A stretch of 64,000 nt of DNA, taken from assembly GCA_002633025.1 (NCBI GenBank), contig NMRB01000390.1:247401-311400 (forward strand). Reading direction: 5' to 3'. Position numbers and translations under genes: made by a program. This document shows, piece after piece, positions 33,401 through 56,823 of this stretch. The notes below the pieces were generated by a model. That model made no database searches and was not told the DNA's origin. It was given only the letters and a program-made list of their open reading frames with translations. Numbering within the stretch: position 1 is the first letter of the stretch; each line of letters opens with the position of its first letter. Source of the DNA: Notospermus geniculatus. Lineage: Eukaryota; Nemertea; Pilidiophora; Heteronemertea; Lineidae.

Positions 33401-34906
33401 GCTAAGGGGAATTAAAACCAATAGATGACTCGAATTCACAGATCTGCGCATTTCCGTCAAAATCACAAACACAACCTCGATCTGAAACCAGCTGACGTGA
33501 CACAATCCATGATTGAGCAATGGTCGACTCTGATGCAACGTCGTCGAAGTCACTGTCGTGGGGTTCTCTGCGTCACGTCATTCAGTTTCAGACCGAGGTT
33601 GTGTTTGCGATTTCGGCAGAAGTGCGCAGATCTTTCTTGTTTACGTCAATTTGGGATTTGTCTACAGATAGGTAGGTATTGAAGTGACGGATGTTGAGTC
33701 AATATGACATAATCCTGAGATTTAAGTGACCTGTGGAGTCACATTGTAATTGGTTTTTGACTTATAATTGCCAGATTTTATAATTATGTTTTCCATTATT
33801 TCAGGTTATGACTTACTTGATCCTTCATCAGAAGACATCATGTCAAGCGATTATCTGCTGTGCAGTCATCATCTCCGGATTCTTTCTCGGAGTTGATCAG
33901 GAAGATGTGACGGGTAAGGTTCACTTAAGTTCACTTAAGAGTAGGTGGAGTAGCGCTTGAGTTTTAGACTTGGGAGTGAGAGACCCAGGTTCGATTCTTG
34001 GTTGAGTTTCCACTTTGTACTCTTGAATTGTCTGAAAGGATCAAGCTGCACCCTGAGTTCCCCAGAAAGATTTCTGGGAAGACCCTGGTAACAAATAATA
34101 ATTTAAGCTGTTAACTGGGTAGGACATCATACTACGTCATAAAGGAATCCGGGGAATCCCCGGAAACACTGAAGGATTGTTGCTTGCTTAGGGCGTAATA
34201 GTACGCCTTGCTAGGAAATGGGGTGTCACAGTGCGTAGGACGTTATTACGTCTGTAACCTTGTGTGTCAAATGCTTTTTTTGACAAATTTTTTTAAAGAA
34301 AGAAAAATTAGAACTAAAAAAATTACACAGTCAAAGGGTTTATAGCTCCTCTTATTAATTTCAGGGTCACTCTCCTTAAAGGGTGTCACTTTTGGAGTCC
34401 TTGCCAGCATGTTTGTCGCACTCAATGCAATCTACACCAAGAAGGTCTTGCCAGCAGTGGAGGAGAACATATGGCGACTCGCTCTCTACAACAACGTCAA
34501 CGCAGTCATCTTATTTCTACCCCTCGTGTTCGTAATGGGTGACGTTAACAATGTTGTTTCCTTCGATAGACTCGGATACCCGTTCTTCTGGGTTGCCATA
34601 TTCGCCAGCGGAGTATTTGGATTTGCAATAGGGTACGTCTCAGGGTTACAGATTCAGGTAACGTCACCGTTAACCCATAACATATCCGGGACGGCCAAAT
34701 CTTGCGCTCAGACTGTCATTGCGTGTATCTTTTTCGAGAGTCACAAAAGTCTGTTGTGGTGGTTGTCAAATATGATTGTACTTATAGGGTCGTTAGCGTA
34801 CACGTTGGTTAAACGTTATGAGATGCGCAAGTTCCATGATAAGGAAATGTTGCTGTTGTCGTCACGTCTCGATGATATAGATTCAGATGATGAGGTTAGC
34901 AAATAA
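30498..34906 (+). CDS. SLC35C1: GDP-fucose transporter, solute carrier 35C1
   Basis: Six exons: 30498-30592, 31849-31909, 32471-32611, 33161-33277, 33805-33913, 34365-34906; phases close to 354 residues (human about 364). It carries GDP-fucose into the Golgi lumen in exchange for GMP for fucosylation. Family marks in order: [97 protein letters not shown] and [17 protein letters not shown], with about ten hydrophobic helices. ATG at 30498 is used; a second in-frame ATG at 30537 is nearly as good, since the residues between them are basic and not conserved. Introns hold MITEs at 30799-31356, 32241-32410, 32813-33052 and 33421-33670. The acidic C-terminal tail ends [11 protein letters not shown]. 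Confidence 0.93.
30680..30715. repeat. AGGCCTA-rich tract near the SLC35C1 start
   Basis: Three joined AGGCCT units (around 30690-30710), with more GCCTAGG-type clusters at 31485-31520 in the same intron. A like cluster lies upstream of CFAP100 (50490-50680). Confidence 0.5.
30799..31356. mobile_element. TTAA-flanked inverted-repeat element in SLC35C1 intron 1
   Basis: Long arms beginning CAGTTCGGCAAACGTCAAAA, repeated inverted at 31317-31356. TTAA flanks both sides (30795-30798, 31357-31360), as for piggyBac- or Kolobok-type insertions. No transposase. Confidence 0.65.
32241..32410. repeat. foldback of the GACCCCAACCGGGGTC family
   Basis: Arms GGCAATTTCCAGAAAGTTTG and its complement at the right end; almost perfect stem. 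The right arm has gaagaagaccccggttggggt, also seen at 25844-25925, 62552-62660 and 63675-63890. Confidence 0.7.
32813..33052. mobile_element. hAT-like MITE with CAGTGTTCT ends
   Basis: Ends CAGTGTTCTAGTCAG and CCTGGTGAGAACACTG; internal repeats of aaacagggtgg. In SLC35C1 intron 3. Confidence 0.55.
33421..33670. mobile_element. MITE with GATCTGCGCA arms, copy 1
   Basis: Opposed GAATTCACAGATCTGCGCA-type arms and opposed tctgaaac blocks; related copies at 42586-42838 and 55068-55310. Confidence 0.6.
33940..34095 (+). repeat. tRNA-like sequence, possible SINE fragment
   Basis: A B-box-like GGTTCGATTCTTGG about 45 nt after an A-box-like GTAGCGCTTGAG. It does not fold into a full tRNA cloverleaf to my eye. 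Confidence 0.3.
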
Positions 34907-35431
34907 GGGTGCAAATCAAGGGAGCTATTTCACTGGTGATTGAGCTCATGTTTTCAAATCAAATGCCATACCGCTAGTTGTTGGGGTTGGGTTGTGAATG
35001 TGACGTTGATAACTGTACAAGGGTCCAGTCAATAGGGACCTATTCAGTTACACTTAATGTGACCTGTATATAGGAATATGTCCGTGTCATTCTGTTTCTC
35101 AAACAGCCACCCTGAGATAATCAGTAATTCTTAGCGTCATTCCCTGCAACGAAGGAATCACTGATTACCTCTATGCTGGATGCACAGAGCAGACAGGGCT
35201 GAATTTTCAAAGGCTGTAAGCAAAGCCGGTGTTGTTAGTGATTATGCGTAGTCTGCTCCTCGGTCTTGAAGTTGTGAATGTGAATAATCATGGCTTGTTT
35301 GTGTCCAAACTCAAACACAGCTCGTAAATTTGGCCAAAAATTAGACTAACTGAGTTACACTTAAAGAGAGACATTATTATTGCCAGGTAGACTGAGAGGC
35401 TCAGTTCAAACACAATTTTGGCAAATCACCT

Positions 35432-35571
35432 GGGGCCATATTGAGGAAGCCTTCGCAACTTTGCGTGCACGCAAATCTATTGTAAGGCAGTCAGTGGACA
35501 ATAGGACATGTGCAGCCAAACAATAGACATGCGTGCACGCAAAGTTGCGAAAGCTTCGTGAATATGGCCCC
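35432..35571. repeat. GGGGCC-end foldback
   Basis: Ends GGGGCCATATTGAGGAAGCC and GCTTCGTGAATATGGCCCC; stem cgcaactttgcgtgcacgc. Confidence 0.7.
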
Positions 35572-36123
35572 TGATGTGCAAAGGGTCATAGAATTTTAAG
35601 AGCAGACTTCGTTAGTCCCTCAGAGGGGTAGTGGCAAAAACTTAACGTGTTTGATAGTACATTGCAGGAGATGCCTGTCATAGGCATGGTACTTAATCAA
35701 CAACAATAACAACGAGCTATTGACAATCAACCAGAACACACATTTGCACTGTCACACTTTTTGGCCCTCAAATGGTAAAGGGAGCAAATATGTGATCAAT
35801 GGGAGCACGTTTTATTGAGGTAATAGCTGTACACTACCATAGCGTGTACTCAGTATTACAAGATGGAGCTGTTACTTTAATTGACTGTCATCCCACTGAT
35901 CACAGAGATACTCCTCACCATTTACCATTGGAGGGCTGAAAATACAAGTAGCTTCTGAAGTTAGTGGCTTGGTACAAAAGCAAGTTTTCTCACAATGCAC
36001 ACTTATACGGTACAATCTGCACCAGAAATTCTAAAGAATGCTCTCTTTTTTTTATCTGCATGACGAAGCCGGTGGCTGTTGAATACTCCATGACGATTGT
36101 GAAGATTTGGAATGCGAAATTAA

Positions 36124-36236
36124 GTGGAACCTCCTGTAGTGGACACCTCTCTATTAAGGACACCTTTTGATCAATGACATTTGACAGTATGTCTGTCCTG
36201 AACACATCCTTAACTTAGTAGAGGGGTTCCACTGTA
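36124..36236. mobile_element. pogo/Tigger-like MITE
   Basis: Opposed ends GTGGAACCTCCTGTAGTGGA and GAGGGGTTCCACTGTA, with ctctctattaaggacac. A related fragment lies at 42847-42975. Confidence 0.5.
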
Positions 36237-36845
36237 ATTTGGTGAAAAAGTAGACCGTCAAAAATAGATCTGGGCCCAGTTCTTAACACGTTGACTGCCG
36301 GCTACGAGCATACTCGTAGTCACTGGTGTTCTTCCCATTGCCAGTACGAGTAGTAGGCCTAATGCATTTTCTATTAATATTGACAAGCTTGGCAATGATG
36401 GAGAGCCTTCCAATGATCATACTGGCAGTGGGGATTGACCAGATGTATAGGAACACGCTAGAGGGCGTACAGCTATGGCTAGCAGGGGTTCAGTTAACAT
36501 TTTTGGATGGGAATTCATGACATCCTTAACCCAAAAACCAGGAAGTAATGGGGCTTTTCTTGGAAGTCTAAATGTACTTCATAAGCTTAAATACATTAGA
36601 AGTTTAAAATTGTTTGGAAGTACTTGACTTCCCGGAGCGTAAAATTCTGAAGTATTTTGACTTCCGTGACTTCCAAACTCCCTAACTAAACCCGTGCAGC
36701 TATGGCTAGTAGTTGGCAACATGAAATAACTTGAAATAGGCCTGGTAGTCATGGCAATGGCAGATGAAATGAAATTTTAGCCATGCAGTCAATGTGTTAA
36801 AACAATGTTATCATGTGAAAATGTTGTGGGAAATTTTTACATCAG

Positions 36846-37097
36846 CAGTGCTCGACAAATCGGATTTTCACTCACTTGCCAACGGGCAACCCCTCTCACT
36901 TGCCAACGGGCAGCCTCAAAGTAAATTTCTGCTTGCCCAGATCAAATTGTCACTTGCCCGACGGATATTTCTATATTTTATTGAAAGATATGTTTTATTT
37001 CTGTACTTGTCCATGGACAAGTGCTCAATGACTTGACCTTGCCCAGGAGTTTTTCTGACGGTCCCGGGTGGCCGGACAACCAATTTGTCGAGCACTG
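36846..37097. mobile_element. hAT-like MITE with CAGTGCTCGACAAAT ends
   Basis: Ends CAGTGCTCGACAAATCG and CAATTTGTCGAGCACTG; internal repeats of cacttgccaacgggca. Confidence 0.65.
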
Positions 37098-38542
37098 ATC
37101 AGTAATCATGGTAACTGGGGGATTAAATTTGGAGGTCATATATTAGCATTATAAATCCTCACAATTACTTCTAAAATCTGTTTTCTTTATTCATTCCTGT
37201 CTGTATCACAAACGAAACTCAACCGCTCTAGTCCTAGGTTAGTTGTTTACCGGCATGTTTTTTTTGACAGATTATTACAGAGTAATCAAAAAAACTCCTG
37301 TCTTTGTGGTCTAATGTGACTTGAGATTGTAACTCACTCTTTATTTATGCATTCCGTGTTACTGTTAAGTCTTCTAACTGAAGTGTTTCGAGTGGAACAT
37401 ATGTTTGTAGAGGGAATAAATAGATATTTATATTAGTACAAAGTGTTAGTAGTAGATTTTGTAAGTTGATACTAATATGTCATCCCTATCGTAGCTGGGG
37501 GAGCAACCAGTTCAGTGCATGACATGGTCCTCTGATATAAGACCAAATAAGAGTATCGGTACAAAGTGGCAACTCGGGACAAGAATTGGACCCACAGCTG
37601 CAAGTCCAATGCTCAAACTGACAGGGATTGTGCTTGCCGCTTGCCAATGCTATCAAAATGTCTGGGTGGCGATATTTTCACCATTGGCGAGAGCCCATAA
37701 TTTCAGAGGGGGGATAGATACATCTCCTTGTCATCCCTGAGCATGTTTATGATGCAAAGACTGCATGTAACAGGTTCATGCAACCCCTTACACTTTAGTG
37801 GAACAGTCCCAATCCAGACACAACAAAGCCATGTGGTCAGTCACCAGTCAAAACAAAAGCACATGGTCAGGTGGTACATGTAGTACAGTAGTCTGCTCAT
37901 GACACCCTCCATGCTTCACAGTGACTTTGGCTTAGACTCAACAGATGTGGCTAAAAGTTTTTGGGCTTGGTTAGCCACAGTGGTTAACACAACTAAAGTG
38001 TGGCTAAAATATTTGAGAGTCAGCCTCAGCAGTGAACACATTTTTCAGGCTAGTGCAACCCCTGCAAACACTGAGCCACAGTTCTCCCAAAATGGCAGCA
38101 GAAGGTGGCTGGCTGCTGCTGTGAAAACGTGGTAGTGGATCGTGATTGAAACGAAGATACATGAATTCAGGAGAGCAAGAAAAAAGTCAACTATTCCTAC
38201 AGTTTTGAACTGCTCTGTACGTTTTACACAAATTAGCATTGGCTTGCTTGGCAATGGCAGTGAATGGGTTATCGACAAAGATTTTAGAAGCATGGGCTGG
38301 ACACACTTGAAAATAATGTGACAGAAAAAATAAATGCTCGTATTTCATGTAATTTATTGTAGGAGCGACTATGTACAAATACATACACATTCGTGGATTG
38401 GTTCATTGGTTGTTCTTCAAAGTGAAATCGAGTGACTGCAAGAGCACTGACTACACAAGTGGGAAATAAACACGAGTTCAACAAAAAGGACTGAATATTC
38501 ATGGGAAGCTTTCATATAGCAAAGCTTTCAGCTGAACACTAC

Positions 38543-38654
38543 GGGTCGTATTCATAAAGCGGTTCTATGGTTAGAACCGTCTTCGGCCGGTTGACGATAC
38601 TTGGAACTGGCCTAAGACGGTACTAAAGGCAGAACCGCTTTATGAATACGATCC
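38543..38654. repeat. GGG-TATTCATAAA foldback, short form
   Basis: Ends GGGTCGTATTCATAAAGCGG and CCGCTTTATGAATACGATCC; an internally deleted sibling of 28329-28752. Confidence 0.7.
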
Positions 38655-39027
38655 TACAAATCTAGGTTTATGGAGAGCCCATCACACTGAACCACTTTCA
38701 TTTACATACATCTTCATGCATATTGTAGACACCGAGATATCAAAATACCTGAATATTGGAAAATGAATCCAAAATATCATGTCAAATAACACTTGCGTCA
38801 AAGCATTTCATTCCAAAGATAGAACTTGTAGAAAATAAGATACGATCATAATAAAAACAAGATAAAGGAATGCACCAAGATGTATTTCTGGAATGATTTC
38901 AGCAGTCGTGATTATTAAAACGTGGACGGATTGGTACAAATATTTATTCAACAGATCACAGTAATGCCATCAATAGGCAAAAAATTAATAGGACGGTTTT
39001 CAAGGACACTAATTCCACAGGAAAAGC

Positions 39028-50253
<11,226 letters not shown>

Positions 50254-51543
50254 TCTTTCTATGATCACAAAATATTATTTGATTAGCTGTAGGCCATTAG
50301 TTAAAATGGGTCAAAATAGGCCTAAGCGGTAGCCTAGTAATGAAAGCTTGCCTGCGTGCGCATCCTGACCTATCACTGGCCTATATCATGGACATGGATG
50401 CTGTGCCTGTTGCTGTGCTGTGGCCTGTGATAGTGTGAATGATCCTACGAAGCAGGTTCGTTATATCATTGTATGGTATGCCTACCACCTAGGCCGACAC
50501 GGTAGCCTGCCTGGGCCTCAGCCTAGGTCTAGGCTCACCCTACCTATCATGTTATGAATGTAGTAGGCTCTATGTACATGATGTACAGCATGTACAGGCC
50601 CATGTACATCATCATGCATGCATGCAGCATCACATACATCATCATGATCATGGGCTAGCCTATGTATGTAGGCCTATGTTGTTATGACAGATGAATTCAC
50701 CAGCTTTATTTAACCAAAACCTCTTCACCATTCACACAATTTTCGCATCTTCTGCAATTAATCTTCAATGAAACTGATGGAATATAACAATCGATGAAGC
50801 AATGGGGTCTTAAATTACCCTTATTTTGTTTGTTTTGTCACAGAATCCTCTGGATTGTGGAGGCCACCATAACACTTTCAGAACGAGGCTGCTATGGCAA
50901 CATCAACAAACAAGTTCTGCACTGAATGCAACTTGATTCGATGATTCATTCAAATTCAATCTAGGCCTATATCATGATATCAAACCGATTTAAAATCTCA
51001 CCATATGCATGTATAGGGAAGTCAAGCCAAACAAAGTATAAATCAATATATATCTTCTCAAATCGGTTGAGGAGAAGATAGATTGGTACGAAAATCACTC
51101 TTAGCCGATAGGTGGCAGCAGCTGACGGTGAGATAGTTTTCAGTCTCCAAACACAGGGACAACACTCTCCAACCATACCCGCGCATGCGTGCAAGGTACA
51201 CAACTCTCCAAAACCTGTGTGTTGGAGAGTGGATTCTTTCGTCCCGTCAGCTGCTGCCACCTATCACCCAAATGTGAAGCCACATGAATGGTTTGAAGTA
51301 GTTGGGATTTTGGTTCTCAAAGCCGCCGCTAGCCATAAGCGGCGGAACCAAAATGTAAAGTTTGTTTTCCTTGTAGGTCAAAGGTCAGTTGTATTTAAAT
51401 TAGCCACGTGCTTCACCAGGAAGTGCATGGAGAGAGCAGGAATGAGAACTTTTGATAAAAAACTCTAATGAATACTCCTAATTTGCCATCTTAATCAGTG
51501 AAAGTTGATACTTATTCGCTGTTTGAATACTCAGTATAAGAAA
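50254..51543. promoter_or_regulatory. shared upstream region of CFAP100 and AMDHD1
   Basis: The two genes diverge from here. Contains AGGCCTA-type clusters (50490-50680) and a foldback at 51108-51264. An AG just 5 nt before the CFAP100 ATG suggests a 5'-UTR intron for that gene. Confidence 0.45.
51108..51264. repeat. foldback in the CFAP100/AMDHD1 divergent region
   Basis: Ends ATAGGTGGCAGCAGCTGACG and CGTCAGCTGCTGCCACCTAT, perfect over 20 nt; inner arms acactctccaa and ttggagagt. Confidence 0.75.
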
Positions 51544-54500
51544 ATGGCCAATAGGCTTTTGATTCATTCTGCCAAACAAGTTGTTGTTGTGGCTCAAAAT
51601 GGTGAGACAACTTTGGTGGGAAAAGGGCAAAAAGTTGCCCTGATGGAGGAGGAAGGAGATTGTGGTATCAGTATTATTGTTGACAAGTAAGTTGATGACA
51701 CAACACACCGTTAATATAGTATCTGTTACCGGTACCAGGACGGACTGGAAGTAAATTGTTTTGGGAGACGGGACGTACCCTATGAGCAAGCCCATGGGGG
51801 CACACATGGGCCCCATATAGTTGAAGATAATGGGCCCCATGTGGGCATGCACCCAAGAAAATATGGGTCCCATATTTTTTGCCCAGATGATACATATGGG
51901 GCCCATCTGGGAAATTATCCTAGCCATACTACATAAGATGGGCCCCACATGTATCTGGGCAAAAAATATGGGACCCATNNNNNNNNNNNNNNNNNNNNNN
52001 NNNNNNNNNNNNNNNNNNNNNNNNNNNNNNNNNNNNNNNNNNNNNNNNNNNNNNNNNNNNNNNNNNNNNNNNNNNNNNNNNNNNNNNNNNNNNNNNNNNN
52101 NNNNNCCCCCCCCCCCCCCCCCCCCAGGATTGCAATTGGTACCGTTAACCAACTATGTCGTTATAAAATCTTGCATCATATTTCAGCAATGGCAACATCA
52201 AGGATATTGGGTACGACCCAGAGATACAGAAGCAGTACTCTTCAGCGGAATTTGAACAGACTATTGATGCTACTGGACTCTGTGTTTTGCCAGGTAGAGA
52301 AAATTCCACTTGTTGACAAAGATTTGCAAATTTACATTCATGTAGACAGCATAAGATACTCAGAGAAAATACTGTCTTCTAGACCCGAGCAGTGACTCAT
52401 GTGGGAACAAACATTTCCCCATTTGACATTATCAAGGGAATTCAAGAACTACCCAGGCAACAAGCACATATGGGGCCCAGATGGGTGATCCATATGGGCA
52501 GGATTCTGCACCCAAGACCCATATGGGTCCCATAATGGGTCCCGTATTTTTTGCCCAGATACATGTGGGGCCCATATGGTAGTATGGCTGGGATAATTTC
52601 CCAGATGGGCCCATGTGTATCTGGGCAAAAAAATATGGGACCCATACTTTTCTTGGGTGCATGCCCACATGGGGCCCATATCTTCGACTATGGGGCCCAT
52701 GTCTTCAACTATATGGGGCCCATGTGTGGCCCGTATGGGCTTGCTCATAGGGAGGCCTATTACCATTTGAATCCTTAAAATTTCCTCATTCAATGTCATC
52801 ATTGAAGAGCCAGTGCCACATTATAGGATGGGTATAAAATGGTACATTTCATACGTAATACTAAGAGCTTGGGGAATACCGGTACATGTAGGTCCGGTAT
52901 ATCATGGATGCTTTCATCTGTACTGCTAAATTTGTATTTATTCACAGGTCTAGTAGATGGTCATACACATCCAGTTTGGGCTGGGGATAGGGTCCATGAA
53001 TTTGCAATGAAGGTACGGAATGATTTTGAGATGCCTGTCACTCTCATCCCTCCAATGACAATTCTACTTCGCATCGAACACTGCATATGTTCACCGCTTA
53101 CTATGAAACACTGCTGACTCGTCCCTATTTTCTCGTCTTATCAGCTTGCTGGTGCCAGTTATATGGATGTCCACAAAGCTGGTGGAGGAATCAACTTCAC
53201 TGTTGAGCAGACCAGGGCTGCCACTGAGACAGAACTGTTTACAAGCTTCAAGGATCGTCTGCACCGGATGCTGTCTGCCGGCACAACCCTCGTGGAGTGT
53301 AAAAGTGGTTATGGTTTGGACTTGGATACCGAGCTGAAGATGTTACGTGTCATTGAGAGAGCACGACAACAATCCCCTATTGACGTGTCTTCTACCTATT
53401 GTGGTGCTCATTCTGTTCCAAAGTATGATTTTCAGCTTCATTGACTTTCTCATTTGATAACAGATGCAAAGTAAAAGACTTCTATAGATCGTTGCAGTTG
53501 ATTGGGAACAACGTCTCCAGGCCAAACCCAGTCAAGGTGCAGCGTCACGTCAGTGTTGGCAAGGCCACCGCCCATGCTTTCTCCTGTACATCGACAACAT
53601 CATTGACGTCCCACGTAGGTTTTGTAAACGTTTCAAGCCAAACTTTTAGATTTCCAAAACGAGTGTTCCGTTGAGCAGACTATAGATTCCCAAATTTTTA
53701 TTTCCATCATGACCCGAAGGTTCTAAGCTATCCACTGGTATGTTTAATTGGTGGGAGTGAGCAGGGATCTGGCGACAGTGATAAGTTAAAAAGGGCATGC
53801 GTGGTCAAATTCTCATACGTTGGTCCCAATTTAATGCATGGATCTATAGGCCTAGTGTGACGGTCAAGTTTCCTGCCAAAGCCTATGTGTGTTCCACAAG
53901 GGGATCACCCCCAAAGATTCGGGTCTTTTGACGAATGATAAGGTGGGTCTAGTTTACACACCACTACTATCAGAGTGATTTTGATAGGTCCATGAATTCA
54001 TTGAGTTTGATCATCGAAGTTTTCTTGCCAACCTTTCAGGGGTAAAACTGCTGATGAGGCAACAGATGACATCGTCAATGTCCAGATTCCGCACCTGAAG
54101 ACCCTGATGGAGAAGGGAGAACTCAGAGTGGACAATATTGACGTGTTCTGTGAGAAAGGCGTCTTTGATGTGGATCAGTCGAGGAGGATCCTGGAGGCAG
54201 GGAAGAATATTGGTTTAAATATCAATTTTCATGGAGAAGAACTCAATCTCTTGAATTCTGCTCAGGTAAGAGAGATGACTGATACGTACATGTAGCGTGA
54301 ATGAAAGTTAGATATAACACAAGAAGTTGCAGGCACGGATCCAGGGGGTGCACCCAGTGCGCGCACCCTTTCGGCCAACAAATCTGTAAAATTGACCGTG
54401 AAATTTGGAGCAAATCATTGTAAAATTCACCACAGATTTCAATGTTTCTAGCATAGTGCATGTGCCCCCTCTTTTCCGAAATCATGGATCCGCCCCTGAG

Positions 54501-55997
54501 TTGGTCTCAAGGGATAAAGTGATGCACTGAATGGGCTACTCCTGCTCCTTCAGTTTTTCACAAAGGTTGAGCCTGGGCTGACGACGTGGAGCTCTTTGAG
54601 ACTATTACCAAGGAAAACACTACAGGAAAGTTAACACTACAGAAAAGTTAACACTTCAGCAATTCTCTTTACAGATGGGGGCAGAGATCGGTGCAAAAGC
54701 TATCAGTCATTTGGAAGAGGTCTCGGACAATGGTATCGATGCTATGGCGCGATCTGGTTGCATTGCTACAATCTTGCCAACTACAGCCTACATTTTACGG
54801 TTAAAACACCCTCCAGTTAGGAAGATGATTGAGAGAGGGGTACCAGTAGCTCTTGGCTCTGATTTTAATCCCAACGCATTCTGTCTTTCTATGGTAAGCT
54901 GAAGCAACATTGCTCTATAATACATGTCATTACGGTATGTGCATAGAAGTACCAATATGTACAGGCGTCTTGAATGATTTTGGAGCAGGGGGTGATTCTT
55001 GCAAAGTAGAAGGGTATATTTAGTGAAGGGATGGAAGAGATGGCCAGGCAACATCACCAGATCCCAAATTGATGTAAACGAAAAAGATCTGCGCACTTCC
55101 ACCGAAATCGCAAACACAACCGCGGTCTGAAACTGAATGACGTGATGCAGAGAACCCCTGACAGTGACTTCGATGACGTTGTGTCAGAGTCAACCATTAA
55201 TGAATCATGGATGGCATCAGGTCATGCAGCTGGTTTCAGATCGAGGTTGTGGTTGCGATTTCGGCAGAAATGCGCAGATCTGTGAATTCGAGAATCATCT
55301 ATTGAGGTGTAAACCTGCCGAAAGGTCCAAGATATTTGGACATTTTTCATCATATTCTTTTCATGCATTTTAGCCACTAGTCATGCATCTGGCGTGTGTT
55401 AACCTCCACATGAGCATGGATGAAGCCCTGATTGGTGCAACTCTTAACGCCGCAGCATCCCTGGGCAAAGCCGATACTCATGGGTCCATTGAAAAGGGGA
55501 AGTTTGGAGATTTCGTCATTCTTGATGTGCCAAGGTAAGGAAAATCCAGCATAGATTCAAGAGGCAGTGTTTCCGCGAGAGGGTACTAAGGGAACGATGC
55601 CAGTACCCTCAAAGGAACAGAAAAGGGCCATTTTCTTTAATTTCATGGGGTTTTTGTTGATTTTGAAGAAATTAGTATTGGTACCCTCAAAAAAATTTCT
55701 GGCAGAGACCCCCTGCACCTGGCAAACAATGGCAATATTTTCTGGGGAGAACTTCGAGATCTCCATTGTGCAAATCTTTTGTCTGGCAGAGAGCAAACGG
55801 TAATTTATGCATACATAAATTTATGAGGGGTTCTTGGATAAGGTCCGAGGGTACTACGTTAACTTCCGACAAGTCGTTTGTAATTTTTTTCAATATCTTC
55901 CAGGTGGGAGCATCTCATCTACCAGATGGCAGAACATGAGCACATCATCAAGTATGTCATTAAAAACGGGAAGATTGTGAAGGAGCGGAAATGCTAG
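51544..55997 (+). CDS. AMDHD1: imidazolonepropionase (amidohydrolase domain containing 1)
   Basis: Eight exons: 51544-51686, 52187-52293, 52948-53012, 53145-53422, 54040-54265, 54675-54893, 55374-55534, 55904-55997; 1293 nt, 430 residues (human about 426). It hydrolyses imidazolone propionate to N-formimino-glutamate, the third step of histidine breakdown. Amidohydrolase marks: metal-binding DGHTHPVWAGDR after strand 1, NFHGEELN, SHLEEVSDNG, LPTTAYILR and GSDFNPNAFC with the metal-binding Asp; the chain ends in WEHLIYQMAEHEHIIKYVIKNGK. Start ATG at 51544 follows aagaaa and gives the expected N-terminus. Exon 2 lies between two foldbacks (51778-51978 and 52466-52752) and next to an assembly gap, which is confined to intron 1. 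Confidence 0.95.
51778..51978. repeat. ATGGGGCCCAT-rich foldback, left copy, cut by gap
   Basis: Starts CCCTATGAGCAAGCCCATGG; repeated TGGGGCCCAT-type palindromes and gcccagat blocks. Continues into the gap at 51979. Confidence 0.65.
51979..52125. other. assembly gap (127 N) followed by C20
   Basis: N from 51979 to 52105, then a run of about 20 C. The homopolymer and foldback explain the gap. Confidence 0.95.
52466..52752. repeat. ATGGGGCCCAT-rich foldback, right copy, inverted
   Basis: Ends GTATGGGCTTGCTCATAGGG, the inverse of the left copy's start. The two copies bracket AMDHD1 exon 2. Confidence 0.65.
54330..54498. mobile_element. hAT-like GGATCC-family MITE in AMDHD1 intron 5
   Basis: Ends CAGGCACGGATCCAGGG and CATGGATCCGCCCCTG; body like 20303-20466. 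Confidence 0.65.
55068..55310. mobile_element. MITE with GATCTGCGCA arms, copy 3
   Basis: Left aaattgatgtaaacgaaaaa plus GATCTGCGCA; right GCGCAGATCTGTGAATTCGA. In AMDHD1 intron 6. Confidence 0.6.
55570..55720. repeat. inverted copy of the 25160 repeat
   Basis: Shares caaaaaccccatgaaatt (complement) and ttctggcagaga with 25160-25260. Confidence 0.5.
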
Positions 55998-56447
55998 ATC
56001 GAGAGGGACATTCAATATTGATTCCATGGCTGAAGTGCATCCTAGCCTCATTGACTTGGATATGTTAAGTCTGACATCTCAACTGCAGGGTGACGGAACA
56101 TAAACGTTGCAGCGAGATGGAACATTCACACAGGAGGGTGGGGGAATATCAAATTTGCGAGTTGATTGAACATTCGTACAGAGTGATGGGGCATCCAAAT
56201 CTTCCAAATTAAGTGATCATGCATGCATTTACATTCCATATTGACTGATGAAGTTTTTGGGAATATTTCCCTCATTTAGGACTTCACTTTCTAAGCATTT
56301 ATCGTGTTTACCTGCAGATTGCAGATGGCAGCTTTAGTCATTTTCTCAGTATAACTAGACTGATTTCTGCTTTTATTGATTTTTCTGTCAGTCATTTTCA
56401 TCAACTTGCTTGTACTGGTAAACTGCTGAATTAGCATGATTAGCTTT

Positions 56448-56453
56448 AATAAA
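56448..56453 (+). terminator. likely AMDHD1 poly(A) signal
   Basis: AATAAA about 450 nt after the AMDHD1 stop, before the first repeat of the convergent spacer. Confidence 0.45.
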
Positions 56454-56664
56454 ACAGTTGTTCTTACAATTATTGGTGTGTACTGTCTTGTCCTTTCAAT
56501 ATATGTCTGCATTGGACAGAACGTCTGTCTTGCCCTTTTGATAAATAAGTCGTTGTCCTTTTGATGAATACGTAGCTGTGACTGACAGAAAGCTAAGGTA
56601 ACTGAGCAGAGGACTACCAGTACGTCCAAAGAACGACAATGCACATCTATCCACCGACATCCAA

Positions 56665-56771
56665 GGCCCTGTTTCATAAAGTGACTTTAAGCTAATGGTG
56701 CCATCAAATTTAAAGTATTTTCCATTTGGTTAAAGGTACCATTAGCTTAAAGTCACTTTTTGAAACAGGCC
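56665..56771. repeat. GGCCCTGTTTCATAAAG foldback
   Basis: Ends GGCCCTGTTTCATAAAGTGA and CACTTTTTGAAACAGGCC; stem actttaagctaatgg. Confidence 0.7.
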
Positions 56772-56823
56772 ACAAGAGCATACCAAATATAACATTCCTA
56801 CTTGGAACAATGAGTGAGAATAT

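Larger units (their letters stand above)
34907..39027. other. convergent intergenic region, repeats only
   Basis: Between the stops of SLC35C1 and CFAP100. The first part is likely SLC35C1 3' UTR; an AATAAA stands at 37415-37420, far from the stop. Recognised elements are listed separately; no exon is supported. Confidence 0.5.

Noticed and set aside
37519-38135. Open frames in the SLC35C1-CFAP100 spacer
   Set aside because: Short, without splice-compatible neighbours or family similarity.
51478-52395. Open frames across the second gap and the GGGCCCAT elements
   Set aside because: Produced by N and by repeats of MGPI-type codons in a foldback; not a protein.
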